Source: Gabonibacter massiliensis
GTDB taxonomy: Bacteria; Bacteroidota; Bacteroidia; Bacteroidales; Marinifilaceae
NCBI GenBank assembly: GCA_001487125.1
Contig: LN913013.1
Coordinates: forward strand, 1,715,110-1,779,109
DNA: 64,000 nucleotides
Direction of reading: 5' to 3'
The notes under the pieces were generated by a model. That model was not told the origin of the DNA and did no database searches. It was given only the letters and a program-made list of their open reading frames with translations. Every line of letters starts with the position of its first letter. Positions within the stretch are counted from its first letter, which is position 1. A program made the translations under genes and the position numbers. This document shows positions 1 through 7,692 of the stretch, piece by piece.

Positions 1-1023
1 ATGGGAATACTTCCAATAATTAGCACAACTGGCATACTTAGAAGCATATTGAATACGGGTTTTCGGGGAAGCATCCATTCCTTCTTTCATAACCCGAAGT
101 TTCTCCGTACGCACCTTGTAACGAATATCATTGGTAACATCCATGGTCTCTTTTAATCCGAACGAGGTTAAAAAACGATCCGTGGAACCGGGGAATCCCA
201 TAGTCATAGCGAAATCTCCATCCTGAATTCCTTTAGCAGAAACCGGGAAATGATGCTTGGGTTTTAGCGGAATATTCTTTTCCGAGAATGAAGCCGGCTC
301 TCCGTCGGGACCGGTATAAATACGGAACAAGGAGAAGTCCGCCGTATGGCGAGGCCACATCCAGTTATCAGTATCTCCCCCGAATTTACCCATACTTTGG
401 GGAGGAGCTCCGACCAAACGAACATCCCTATAAATCTTATATACCAACAAAAAGAATTGATTGCCTTCAAACATATCCTGTACCTGAGCACTTAAATTCG
501 TACCCTTGGTTACTTTCTCCACGATCAATTTAGATATGCTATCGATCGCCACGGCTCTCTCCGATTCCGTCATATCATCGTTCAACACGGCATTTACCTG
601 ATCCGTCACGTCTTCCATCCGTTGAAGAATGGAAGCGGTTATTCCCGGATTCGCCAATTCTTCTTCCAAACTATATGCCCAGAAACCATTGGAGAGATAA
701 TCATGTTCTATTGTAGAATGAGATTGAATCGCACCAAAACCACAATGATGATTTGTCATCACCAACCCCTTCGGAGAAATAATCTCGCCGGAACAGAAAT
801 GACTAAAAGGACGACCTTCCCGTCCTAATCCCACTACTGCATCTTTTAAACACGCTTGATTTATTGAATAGATATCTTCAGCCGATAGTTTACAACCCAT
901 GGCTTGCATCGTGTCGATATTCTTGTTCAACAAGGATAACAACCACATGCCTTCATCCGCCCGAGCTATAGACGCTGAAAGCAAAGCAAAAACAACAATA
1001 AAAATTTTTCTCATCTGCTTCAT
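1..1023 (-). CDS. S46 family dipeptidyl-peptidase (DPP7/DPP11 type), C-terminus cut by window edge
   Basis: The frame is open from the ATG at 1023 to the window edge (341 codons). A signal peptide (residues 1-22, ending near SIARA) indicates export. TNHHC at about 90-94 carries the catalytic His, and the WMWPRHTADF segment at about 221-230 carries the expected catalytic Asp near 229, both characteristic of S46 peptidases. Family members are about 700 residues, so the catalytic Ser and the residue that decides DPP7 versus DPP11 specificity lie outside the window. These periplasmic enzymes release dipeptides from oligopeptides in asaccharolytic or proteolytic Bacteroidetes. A second ATG nine bases downstream is an equally possible start. 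It is transcribed divergently from rlmN. Confidence 0.93.
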   Translation of the reverse strand, partial: MKQMRKIFIVVFALLSASIARADEGMWLLSLLNKNIDTMQAMGCKLSAEDIYSINQACLKDAVVGLGREGRPFSHFCSGEIISPKGLVMTNHHCGFGAIQSHSTIEHDYLSNGFWAYSLEEELANPGITASILQRMEDVTDQVNAVLNDDMTESERAVAIDSISKLIVEKVTKGTNLSAQVQDMFEGNQFFLLVYKIYRDVRLVGAPPQSMGKFGGDTDNWMWPRHTADFSLFRIYTGPDGEPASFSEKNIPLKPKHHFPVSAKGIQDGDFAMTMGFPGSTDRFLTSFGLKETMDVTNDIRYKVRTEKLRVMKEGMDASPKTRIQYASKYASCANYWKYSH

Positions 1024-1261
1024 TTAAACATTCATTTTATATAATCCAATTTTAAATTTACACATACACGAATCCCGATTAATCACACTTTCAGGCAAAC
1101 GTCGGCAAATATACAATAAAATCAATTAGAGCCAGCATATTCACTTTTATTTAACTTGTTATTAAAAACGAACGGACAGAAACGACACCCGTCAAAAGCA
1201 GATTTTTTTATCCGGAAACCAGAAAAATAAAACGTGATTTCAAAAGAAATCGTTTTCTTTC

Positions 1262-1269
1262 TATCTTTG
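1262..1269 (+). promoter_or_regulatory. Probable -7 box of rlmN (TATCTTTG)
   Basis: TATCTTTG fits the Bacteroidetes TAnnTTTG -7 element and lies 19 bases before the rlmN start codon. No clear TTTG -33 element is seen at the right distance. Confidence 0.5.
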
Positions 1270-1288
1270 CCTTCGTAGAAAAGAGATT

Positions 1289-2326
1289 ATGGTAGAAAAA
1301 CGAAATATCAGGAAATGTACCGGGAAAGAGATCTCCGATTTCCTTGAACAGCAGGGAGAAAAAGCGTTTCGCACGAAACAAATCTGGCAATGGCTTTGGC
1401 AACGAGGTGTAACCCGATTCGAGGACATGACCAATTTATCCAAAAATACACGGGAGCTATTGGATAAATATTTTGTTATCAAAACCATAGCCTTAACCCA
1501 CATCCAAAAAAGCAACGACGGAACGACCAAATTAGGTTTCACGTTGGATGATGGGCAATTGATAGAGTCCGTACTTATTCCCTCACGGGATAAAGCCACA
1601 GCCTGTGTTTCGTCTCAGGCAGGATGCAAATTAAAATGCAGTTTTTGTGCCACGGGCGGATTAGGTTTCACCCGAGACTTACAACCCGAAGAAATTTTCG
1701 ATCAGGTAGTAGCCGTAAAGAAAATGGCTGAAGAACGGGGATTGATTTTCTCCAACATTGTCTTTATGGGCATGGGAGAACCTCTCCTGAACTACGATAA
1801 TGTAATGGAAGCCATCCAAAAAATAACCTCCGAAGAGGGATTAGCCATGTCTCCCTACCGGATCACCCTTTCGACATCCGGCATTCCGGAAGGAATAAAA
1901 AGATTAGCGGATGATCAGGTCCGTTTTAACTTAGCCATATCTTTACATTCCGCCATTAACTCGACCAGAAATCAAATTATGCCGATCAATAAAGCATATC
2001 CTCTTCCGCAACTGGCCGAAGCCATTAAATATTTCGTGGAAAAAACCGGGACTCGTCCGACATTTGAGTACCTTCTTTTGAAAGGGATTAACGACAGTTT
2101 GGAAGCTGCAAAAGCACTCGCCTCATTTTGCCGGCAATTCCCGGTTAAAATCAATATCATAGAGTACAATCAAGTCGAAGGAGCAAAATACCAACACAGC
2201 CCGGCAGAGAATAGAGATTCTTTTATTCGCTTTCTTGAAAGCAAAAATATCGTTGTCAATCTACGACATAGCAAAGGAAAAGACATTGATGCCGCCTGCG
2301 GTCAATTAGCGAATAAAAACCAATAA
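1289..2326 (+). CDS. rlmN: 23S rRNA (adenine2503-C2)-methyltransferase RlmN
   Basis: 345 residues, the usual family length. This cytoplasmic radical-SAM enzyme methylates A2503 of 23S rRNA and, in many bacteria, A37 of some tRNAs. The cluster-binding motif CKLKCSFC is at 113-120 (Cys113, 117, 120). GMGEPLLNYDNV (SAM-binding GEP motif), the STSGIPEGIK segment and the C-terminal RHSKGKDIDAACGQLA with the catalytic-type Cys are all present. The N-terminal region KQIWQWLWQRGV matches the RlmN accessory domain. It appears to be monocistronic with its own promoter. Confidence 0.97.
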   Translation: MVEKRNIRKCTGKEISDFLEQQGEKAFRTKQIWQWLWQRGVTRFEDMTNLSKNTRELLDKYFVIKTIALTHIQKSNDGTTKLGFTLDDGQLIESVLIPSRDKATACVSSQAGCKLKCSFCATGGLGFTRDLQPEEIFDQVVAVKKMAEERGLIFSNIVFMGMGEPLLNYDNVMEAIQKITSEEGLAMSPYRITLSTSGIPEGIKRLADDQVRFNLAISLHSAINSTRNQIMPINKAYPLPQLAEAIKYFVEKTGTRPTFEYLLLKGINDSLEAAKALASFCRQFPVKINIIEYNQVEGAKYQHSPAENRDSFIRFLESKNIVVNLRHSKGKDIDAACGQLANKNQ

Positions 2327-2386
2327 CATTTTTCCCATGACACTCGTAGAAATTAGATCAAACATCTAATTATCAACACTTATGTC

Positions 2387-2953
2387 ATGAAGTTATTTTT
2401 ATTTTTGATGCTGCTCACGGGAATCAGCATCTCAGTAGGAATCGGGCAAACCGAAGGGAAAGTCGACAACACGGCAATAGACAGTCTGGACATGGATAGA
2501 TACGCCGGACTATGGTATGAAATCGCCCGCTTCGATCACCCGTTCGAGCGAGGTTTGGTAGGGGTCACAACAGAATACATCATCAAATCTAACGGAAACA
2601 TTGAGGTCATCGGTTGCGGATTCCAGGACAGCCTGAACGGAGAAAAACGGGAAATAGTAGGGAAAGTACATATTCCGGATAAAGACAAACCGGGAATTTT
2701 AAAAGTTACTTTTTTTCTGATCTTCAGCGCGGATTATTATATTCTGGAAGTAGAAGACGATTATAGTGCTGCCCTGATTGGAAGTTCCGAAATCGATCAT
2801 CTTTGGATCGTAAGTAGGTCACCTAAAATTTCGAAGAAAAAACTAAACGATTTATTAAAACGAGCTAAAAAAAGAGGCTACGATACCCAAGCTCTTATAT
2901 TCATCCCCCATAAACTTAAAGGAATTGAGCAAGAGGTAGCTGACAGGCAATAA
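2387..2953 (+). CDS. Lipocalin family protein (Blc-like)
   Basis: 188 residues with an N-terminal signal peptide (about 1-20). The lipocalin signature is seen as LDMDRYAGLWYEIARFDHPFERG-type sequence at about 34-56 (G-x-W), followed by beta-rich sequence and a second lipocalin block near HLWIVSRSP. It lacks a lipobox Cys, so unlike E. coli Blc it is probably soluble or periplasmic rather than lipid-anchored. Blc-type lipocalins bind lysophospholipids or fatty acids and are linked to envelope stress; the ligand here is unknown. It lies 60 bases after rlmN on the same strand and could be co-transcribed. Confidence 0.88.
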   Translation: MKLFLFLMLLTGISISVGIGQTEGKVDNTAIDSLDMDRYAGLWYEIARFDHPFERGLVGVTTEYIIKSNGNIEVIGCGFQDSLNGEKREIVGKVHIPDKDKPGILKVTFFLIFSADYYILEVEDDYSAALIGSSEIDHLWIVSRSPKISKKKLNDLLKRAKKRGYDTQALIFIPHKLKGIEQEVADRQ

Positions 2954-3011
2954 TTTCGCTTATTACCTCAAAATAACTACCGAAAATTTTTACCCTCCTT
3001 TTTTATTTCCT

Positions 3012-3019
3012 TATTTTTG
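3012..3019 (+). promoter_or_regulatory. Probable -7 box of rmuC (TATTTTTG)
   Basis: Matches TAnnTTTG and lies 20 bases before the rmuC start. No good -33 partner is visible. Confidence 0.45.
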
Positions 3020-3038
3020 ACAAATAATTATCAGAAAT

Positions 3039-4358
3039 ATGGAAATTCTTATTTTAATCCTTTCTATCATCATACTGGTTATCAACATCATTCTCATTTT
3101 CCGTTTTAGAGATAAAGGGACACAAAAGCAGATAGAACAACTTCAACAACATCTTTCCAGATTAGAAAAAAACATGCTGGACGAGATCCGATATTCGAGA
3201 GAGTGTGAAACTGCCCGATCCGGTCAAAACAGAGAAGAACTATCCCGAAATCTCTCCGATTTTCGAACAGAGCATCGAGATGTTCTAAAAAACCTCTCAG
3301 ATCAAAACACTCAAGTAATCCACTCGTTTCAAAAAAACTTTTCCGAACATATGGAATTTTTCCAACACCTGCTAAAAGAAAAAATGGAGGAACTAACCAT
3401 TCGTCAACAAAATCTGGTACAGTCCACAGAGAAAAAACTCGAGGATATGCGGCAGACGGTAGAAGAAAAATTACAAAAAACATTGCATGAAAGATTAGGT
3501 CAATCTTTCGAATTAGTCAGCAGACAATTGGAACACGTGCAAAAAGGATTAGGAGAAATGCAGACATTAGCTCATGACGTAGGCGGATTAAAACGCGTAT
3601 TGAGCAATGTGAAAATGAGAGGCTCTATCGGAGAAATCCAATTGGAAATGCTCTTGGAACAACTCTTGGCACCTGAACAATACACGGCCAATGTAAAAAC
3701 CAAAAGAAACTCGGACGCCATCGTCGAATTTGCCATACGACTTCCGGGTAAGGAGGATTCCCGGGAGAATGTTTTTTTGCCCGTCGATGCCAAATTCCCC
3801 AAAGATGCTTACGAGCAATTGTTAGATGCTTATGAATCGGCAGATCCGCAACGAATCGATGTTGCATCCAAAAATATAGAACAAACCATCAGAAACATGG
3901 CTAAAGATATTCATGACAAGTACCTTGATCCCCCGCATACAACGGACTTTGGAATTATGTTTCTGCCCTTCGAAAGTATATATAGCGAAGTCGTTCGCCG
4001 GGCCTCCCTGTTGGAACAACTCCAACGCAACTACCAGGTAATTGTCACGGGCCCCACCACTTTCGCCGCTATCCTAAACAGCCTCCAAATGGGATTCCGG
4101 ACGTTAGCGATCCAAAAAAGAAGCAGTGAGGTATGGAGAATCCTCGGAAACGTGAAAAACGAATTTGACAAATTCGGAGGCATGCTTGAAAAAGCGCAAA
4201 AAAGTATTCAGACAGCCAACAATCAATTAGAAGAAGTTATGGGAAAACGTACCCGGGCCATCCAACGACAACTCCGCTCCGTCGAAGTTTTTCCTTCCGA
4301 CGAATCCCAAATACAATTGACGATTGACAATCCTGATTATCAGGAAAATGAACAATAA
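3039..4358 (+). CDS. rmuC: DNA recombination protein RmuC homolog
   Basis: 439 residues. One N-terminal transmembrane helix (about 2-22) is followed by a long Gln/Glu-rich coiled coil (about 25-190) and then the RmuC nuclease-like domain. The latter has the conserved blocks GSIGEIQLEMLLEQLL, FLPVDAKFPKDAYEQLLDA (Asp-x-Lys) and IMFLPFESIYSEV. In E. coli RmuC limits inversions at short repeats; recent work links the family to processing of anomalous DNA. It is monocistronic and converges with the broken sigma gene 15 bases downstream. Confidence 0.95.
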   Translation: MEILILILSIIILVINIILIFRFRDKGTQKQIEQLQQHLSRLEKNMLDEIRYSRECETARSGQNREELSRNLSDFRTEHRDVLKNLSDQNTQVIHSFQKNFSEHMEFFQHLLKEKMEELTIRQQNLVQSTEKKLEDMRQTVEEKLQKTLHERLGQSFELVSRQLEHVQKGLGEMQTLAHDVGGLKRVLSNVKMRGSIGEIQLEMLLEQLLAPEQYTANVKTKRNSDAIVEFAIRLPGKEDSRENVFLPVDAKFPKDAYEQLLDAYESADPQRIDVASKNIEQTIRNMAKDIHDKYLDPPHTTDFGIMFLPFESIYSEVVRRASLLEQLQRNYQVIVTGPTTFAAILNSLQMGFRTLAIQKRSSEVWRILGNVKNEFDKFGGMLEKAQKSIQTANNQLEEVMGKRTRAIQRQLRSVEVFPSDESQIQLTIDNPDYQENEQ

Positions 4359-4373
4359 AGCAATTTGAAAGAC

Positions 4374-4961
4374 TTACCTTTCCGAACTCGAATTAAATCG
4401 AAAGCTATTTTGCTGCATACACCAAAGAAAAAAGATCAATCGCTCCTCATGAGAAAGTTCTTCCCGCAATATCTGATAAGCTTTACTAACCTGCACTTTT
4501 ATCGTATTTACAGACAAATTGTATTTCTCTGCAATAGCTGCATAAGAATTTCCTTCAACACATATCTCGATAAAAATTTCTCTGCATCTTTCAGGTAAAG
4601 TTGCAATTGCTTGTTCCAGTTTAAAACGTAAATCCGCCCGTTCCATCTCAAATTGAATATCAGTAGAACCAATCATATTTTCAGACAATCCCGTGTATCG
4701 CTACTTGGTTCGTAATACATTTAATGACATGCGATAAATTGAAGTATGACAATAAAAACGAAAAGAAAACCTTTGACAGAAATAATGAATCAACGGCCAT
4801 AATTTCCCCCAAAAATCTTGAACGTTATCTTCTGACTCCACTTTACCTCCCACCACGCTATAAGCAAATACATACAACTCTTTTGAATATGCATTGAAAA
4901 CACATTCACCATGAGAATGATTATCCCTTTTAAGTTTTTCGATATTAATATCCCAAAACAT
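4374..4961 (-). pseudogene. ECF sigma-70 factor interrupted by one in-frame TAG
   Basis: A single reading frame encodes region 2 (FNAYSKELYVFAYSV...SEDNVQD...KLW, ending ...LNVLRTK) and, after a TAG at 4701-4703, continues without any shift as RYTGLSENM... into a complete region 4 (LEQAIATLPERCREIFIEIC, then YAAIAEKYNLSVNTIKVQVSKA helix-turn-helix). Together about 195 codons, the normal length of a Bacteroidetes ECF factor. A CAG-to-TAG change would explain it. ATG 4961 is chosen because it follows AGAGG and leaves a normal N-terminus; the frame is open to 5027. No anti-sigma or SusC gene is adjacent. Either a recent pseudogene, a sequencing error, or two split polypeptides. Confidence 0.75.
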
Positions 4962-5089
4962 GTACACCTCTGATTTATGTGCGGCAAGATAGGATATTTT
5001 CAATATAAAACAAAATTGATGTTTCATTATTCAATTGTAAAGTTTTTATTAGTTTTGTATGAATAGAAGTTTGGTTTATATATAAAAAT

Positions 5090-5992
5090 ATGGAAACAAG
5101 AAAAAATAAAACAACTTTGCTTATTATGGCAGCCGGAATGGGATCGAGATTCGGAAGTTTAAAACAATTGGCATTACTCGGACCTCATCAAAAAACATTA
5201 CTTCACTACTCCATTTACGATGCTCTTCATTCTGGATTCGATAAAGTCGTTTTTATCATCCGAAAGAGTTTCGAAAAAGAATTCAGGGAAGCAGTAGGGA
5301 AATATGCCGAAAACCACGCGGAGACCTATTACTGTTTTCAGGAAATGGATCGTTTACCGGGCAATCTACCTCCCGTCGAACGAGAAAAACCGTGGGGAAC
5401 GGCTCATGCCATATGGTCCGCCAAAGAGGCGATTCAGGAACCTTTTATCGCTATTAATGCCGATGATTTTTACGGTCGGGATGCATTTCAAAAAATGCAC
5501 GAATTCATCGCTTATAATCCGGATGACACCTGTTTCAGTCTTGCTGGATACCGCTTGGATTCCACCTTGTCTGAAAACGGTTCCGTTTCAAGAGGAATTT
5601 GTACTTTCGACCGAGACCTTTTCATGACAAGTATTACAGAATGTACGAAAATCATCAAGGACAATGACGGCATCAAAGACATCGCAACCGGAAGAGTACT
5701 ACGAGGCGATGATATCGTTTCCATGAATTTCTGGGGATTCACGCCTATGTTATTTGAAGAGATCGAAAAACAATTCATCGAATTTTACCGCCAAAACAAG
5801 ACAAACCCAAAGGCTGAAATTTATATTCCCAGTGTCGTGGATACACTTCTCAACCGGAAAGAAATAAAAGTGAAGATTTTAAAAACAAACGCCAAATGGT
5901 TTGGAGTGACTTACAAAGAAGATACCGACTTCGTCAATCAGGCATTAAACCGTTTTGAAACGGAAGGCGTATACACGGATATAAACAAATAA
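5090..5992 (+). CDS. Sugar-1-phosphate nucleotidyltransferase
   Basis: 300 residues. The N-terminus LIMAAGMGSRFGSLKQLALLG (about 11-31) is the nucleotide-binding signature of NTP-transferases, and FIAINADDFYGRDAF carries the metal-binding Asp pair. It would join a sugar-1-phosphate to a nucleotide in the cytoplasm. The next gene, 30 bases downstream, is a hexosamine-kinase-like phosphotransferase, so the likely pathway is salvage of N-acetylhexosamines: kinase to sugar-1-P, then this enzyme to the nucleotide sugar. The exact sugar and nucleotide (UTP most likely) cannot be read from the sequence. Divergent from the ECF sigma remnant. Confidence 0.88.
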   Translation: METRKNKTTLLIMAAGMGSRFGSLKQLALLGPHQKTLLHYSIYDALHSGFDKVVFIIRKSFEKEFREAVGKYAENHAETYYCFQEMDRLPGNLPPVEREKPWGTAHAIWSAKEAIQEPFIAINADDFYGRDAFQKMHEFIAYNPDDTCFSLAGYRLDSTLSENGSVSRGICTFDRDLFMTSITECTKIIKDNDGIKDIATGRVLRGDDIVSMNFWGFTPMLFEEIEKQFIEFYRQNKTNPKAEIYIPSVVDTLLNRKEIKVKILKTNAKWFGVTYKEDTDFVNQALNRFETEGVYTDINK

Positions 5993-6022
5993 ATAAAATC
6001 AAAAACGGGAGCTTAATATATA

Positions 6023-7105
6023 ATGGACAGAATCAAACGGATATACGAAGCCTTTAAGAGTAGCGGACAATTCATTTCCGCTACTCCATACGGTTCGGGA
6101 CATATCAACGATACGTATCTGGTGAAAGTAGATGAAGAGGCTGAATACATTCTCCAACGCATCAACGGGAATATTTTCACGGATATACCGAAATTGGTCC
6201 GAAACAAAGAGCTGGTTTGCGGACATATTCGCAACCGCTTGATCAAACACAAGATTAACGATATTACCAGAAAATACATCACCTATTTTTACACGAATAA
6301 GGGAAAACCGTATTACAAAGATTACGACGGTAATTATTGGACGCTCGCATTATTTATCAAAGGATCAAGGAACTACGAAGTAGTCACCTCGGCTCCCATG
6401 GCTTACGAATTCGGAATAGGGTTGGGGGAATTTGAAAATCGCATATCCGATTTCGACGCTTCGCTTCTGATCGAGACCATCCCCGATTTTCATCATGTCG
6501 TCCATAGGCAACATGAATTACAAGACGCCCTTTTAAAAGCAGAAGACGAAAAAATAGAAAAGAGCCGAGAGTTGGTAACCTACCTCTCCTCTTTAGACCC
6601 GGAAATGACTGATTTTCAATCCATGAAGGACGAACACTATTTTCCTTCACGAGTTACTCACAACGACACTAAAGTCAATAACCTTTTATTCGACGGAAAC
6701 AATCATCCTTTATGCATGATCGATTTGGACACCGTCATGCCGGGCATTGTACATTACGATTTCGGAGATGCTGCAAGATCTTGTTGTAATACAGCCGGCG
6801 AAGAAACGACAAACCTGAACCAGGTTTATTTCAATATAGAGTATTTCAAAGCTTTTTGTACCGGATTCATGGAAAAAACCAAGCACCTGTTAACCCGTAA
6901 AGAAAAAGAAACACTCGGTTTTTCTTGCAAATTAATGACTTATTTACAGGCTATCCGCTTTCTAACAGACTATCTTCAAGGAGATCTCTACTATCCCGTA
7001 ACTTACACGGATCAAAATCTCCAACGAACAAGAGTTCAGGTAAAACTACTGAAAGACATTACCAAACAAGCGGATCGAATCTCTCGATTTATTTTAGAGA
7101 ATTGA
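6023..7105 (+). CDS. Phosphotransferase of the N-acetylhexosamine 1-kinase (NahK/LnpB) type
   Basis: 360 residues with an aminoglycoside-phosphotransferase (APH) fold. The start GSGHINDTYLV resembles the glycine-rich loop of NahK-like kinases. The catalytic loop VTHNDTKVNNLLFD at about 211-224 has the Brenner motif His-x-Asp-x5-Asn, and CMIDLDTVMPG...YDFGDAAR supplies the metal-binding Asp. In Bifidobacterium this family phosphorylates GlcNAc/GalNAc at C1 during mucin and milk-glycan use; the same role is inferred here. It forms a two-gene operon with the nucleotidyltransferase. Some databases call such proteins mucin desulfatase, which the kinase motifs do not support. Confidence 0.85.
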   Translation: MDRIKRIYEAFKSSGQFISATPYGSGHINDTYLVKVDEEAEYILQRINGNIFTDIPKLVRNKELVCGHIRNRLIKHKINDITRKYITYFYTNKGKPYYKDYDGNYWTLALFIKGSRNYEVVTSAPMAYEFGIGLGEFENRISDFDASLLIETIPDFHHVVHRQHELQDALLKAEDEKIEKSRELVTYLSSLDPEMTDFQSMKDEHYFPSRVTHNDTKVNNLLFDGNNHPLCMIDLDTVMPGIVHYDFGDAARSCCNTAGEETTNLNQVYFNIEYFKAFCTGFMEKTKHLLTRKEKETLGFSCKLMTYLQAIRFLTDYLQGDLYYPVTYTDQNLQRTRVQVKLLKDITKQADRISRFILEN

Positions 7106-7151
7106 AATCTGGAAGAAGAGCGAAAGAATTTCTCCGCCCTTCTTCCTGTTT

Positions 7152-7622
7152 TCATTTTTTATCCTTATCGCAATCTTCTTTTGTACAGACGACGGAACAT
7201 GCTTTATCTCCTTTGCATTCCGATGTCTCACATTTCCGGTCGCACGAATCATTACAGTCCCCCGTACAATTTTTGTCGCAGTTATTCGGTTTACAAACCT
7301 TACACCGCAATAATTTCCCGTCCTTAGAATACATTCCCAAAACTTTTACATCGCATTTCGCGAGAGCCGCACACAATCCCTTTACGGAATTCTTATCCAT
7401 TCTAAAGGTCAATAAAACAGTAGAATCTTTCAGATTGACTTTAAGATCTTTTACTCCTTTCTCGAAAGGAATGTTCTTTTCAACTTTTGCCTTACATTTA
7501 GGACAATGAATATCCGTTTTAAAAATTACAGTCGTATCTTTTTTAGTCTGGGCATCAACCGTCAAACCGACGGTTATAAACGATACCAACGCACAAATTA
7601 TTTGTATAATTCTCATAATCAA
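7152..7622 (-). CDS. Secreted heavy-metal-associated (HMA) protein with Cys-rich tail
   Basis: 156 residues with a signal peptide (about 1-24). An HMA ferredoxin-like domain follows (about 33-98), with the metal-binding CPKC at 40-43. The last 50 residues hold 11 cysteines mixed with Asp, Lys and Asn (CKVCKPNNC...CTKEDCDKDKK), resembling a metallothionein-like binder. Copper or another soft metal is the likely ligand (inference). It is the last gene of a minus-strand group after a TonB-dependent receptor and a Cys-rich small protein. A start two codons downstream (MRII) is also possible. Confidence 0.82.
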   Translation of the reverse strand: MIMRIIQIICALVSFITVGLTVDAQTKKDTTVIFKTDIHCPKCKAKVEKNIPFEKGVKDLKVNLKDSTVLLTFRMDKNSVKGLCAALAKCDVKVLGMYSKDGKLLRCKVCKPNNCDKNCTGDCNDSCDRKCETSECKGDKACSVVCTKEDCDKDKK

Positions 7623-7692
7623 ATTGTTTATTAATTATTTAATAGGAGTACTTCAAATATATGTATTCTATTTTAAATTTAAAAATCATTAT

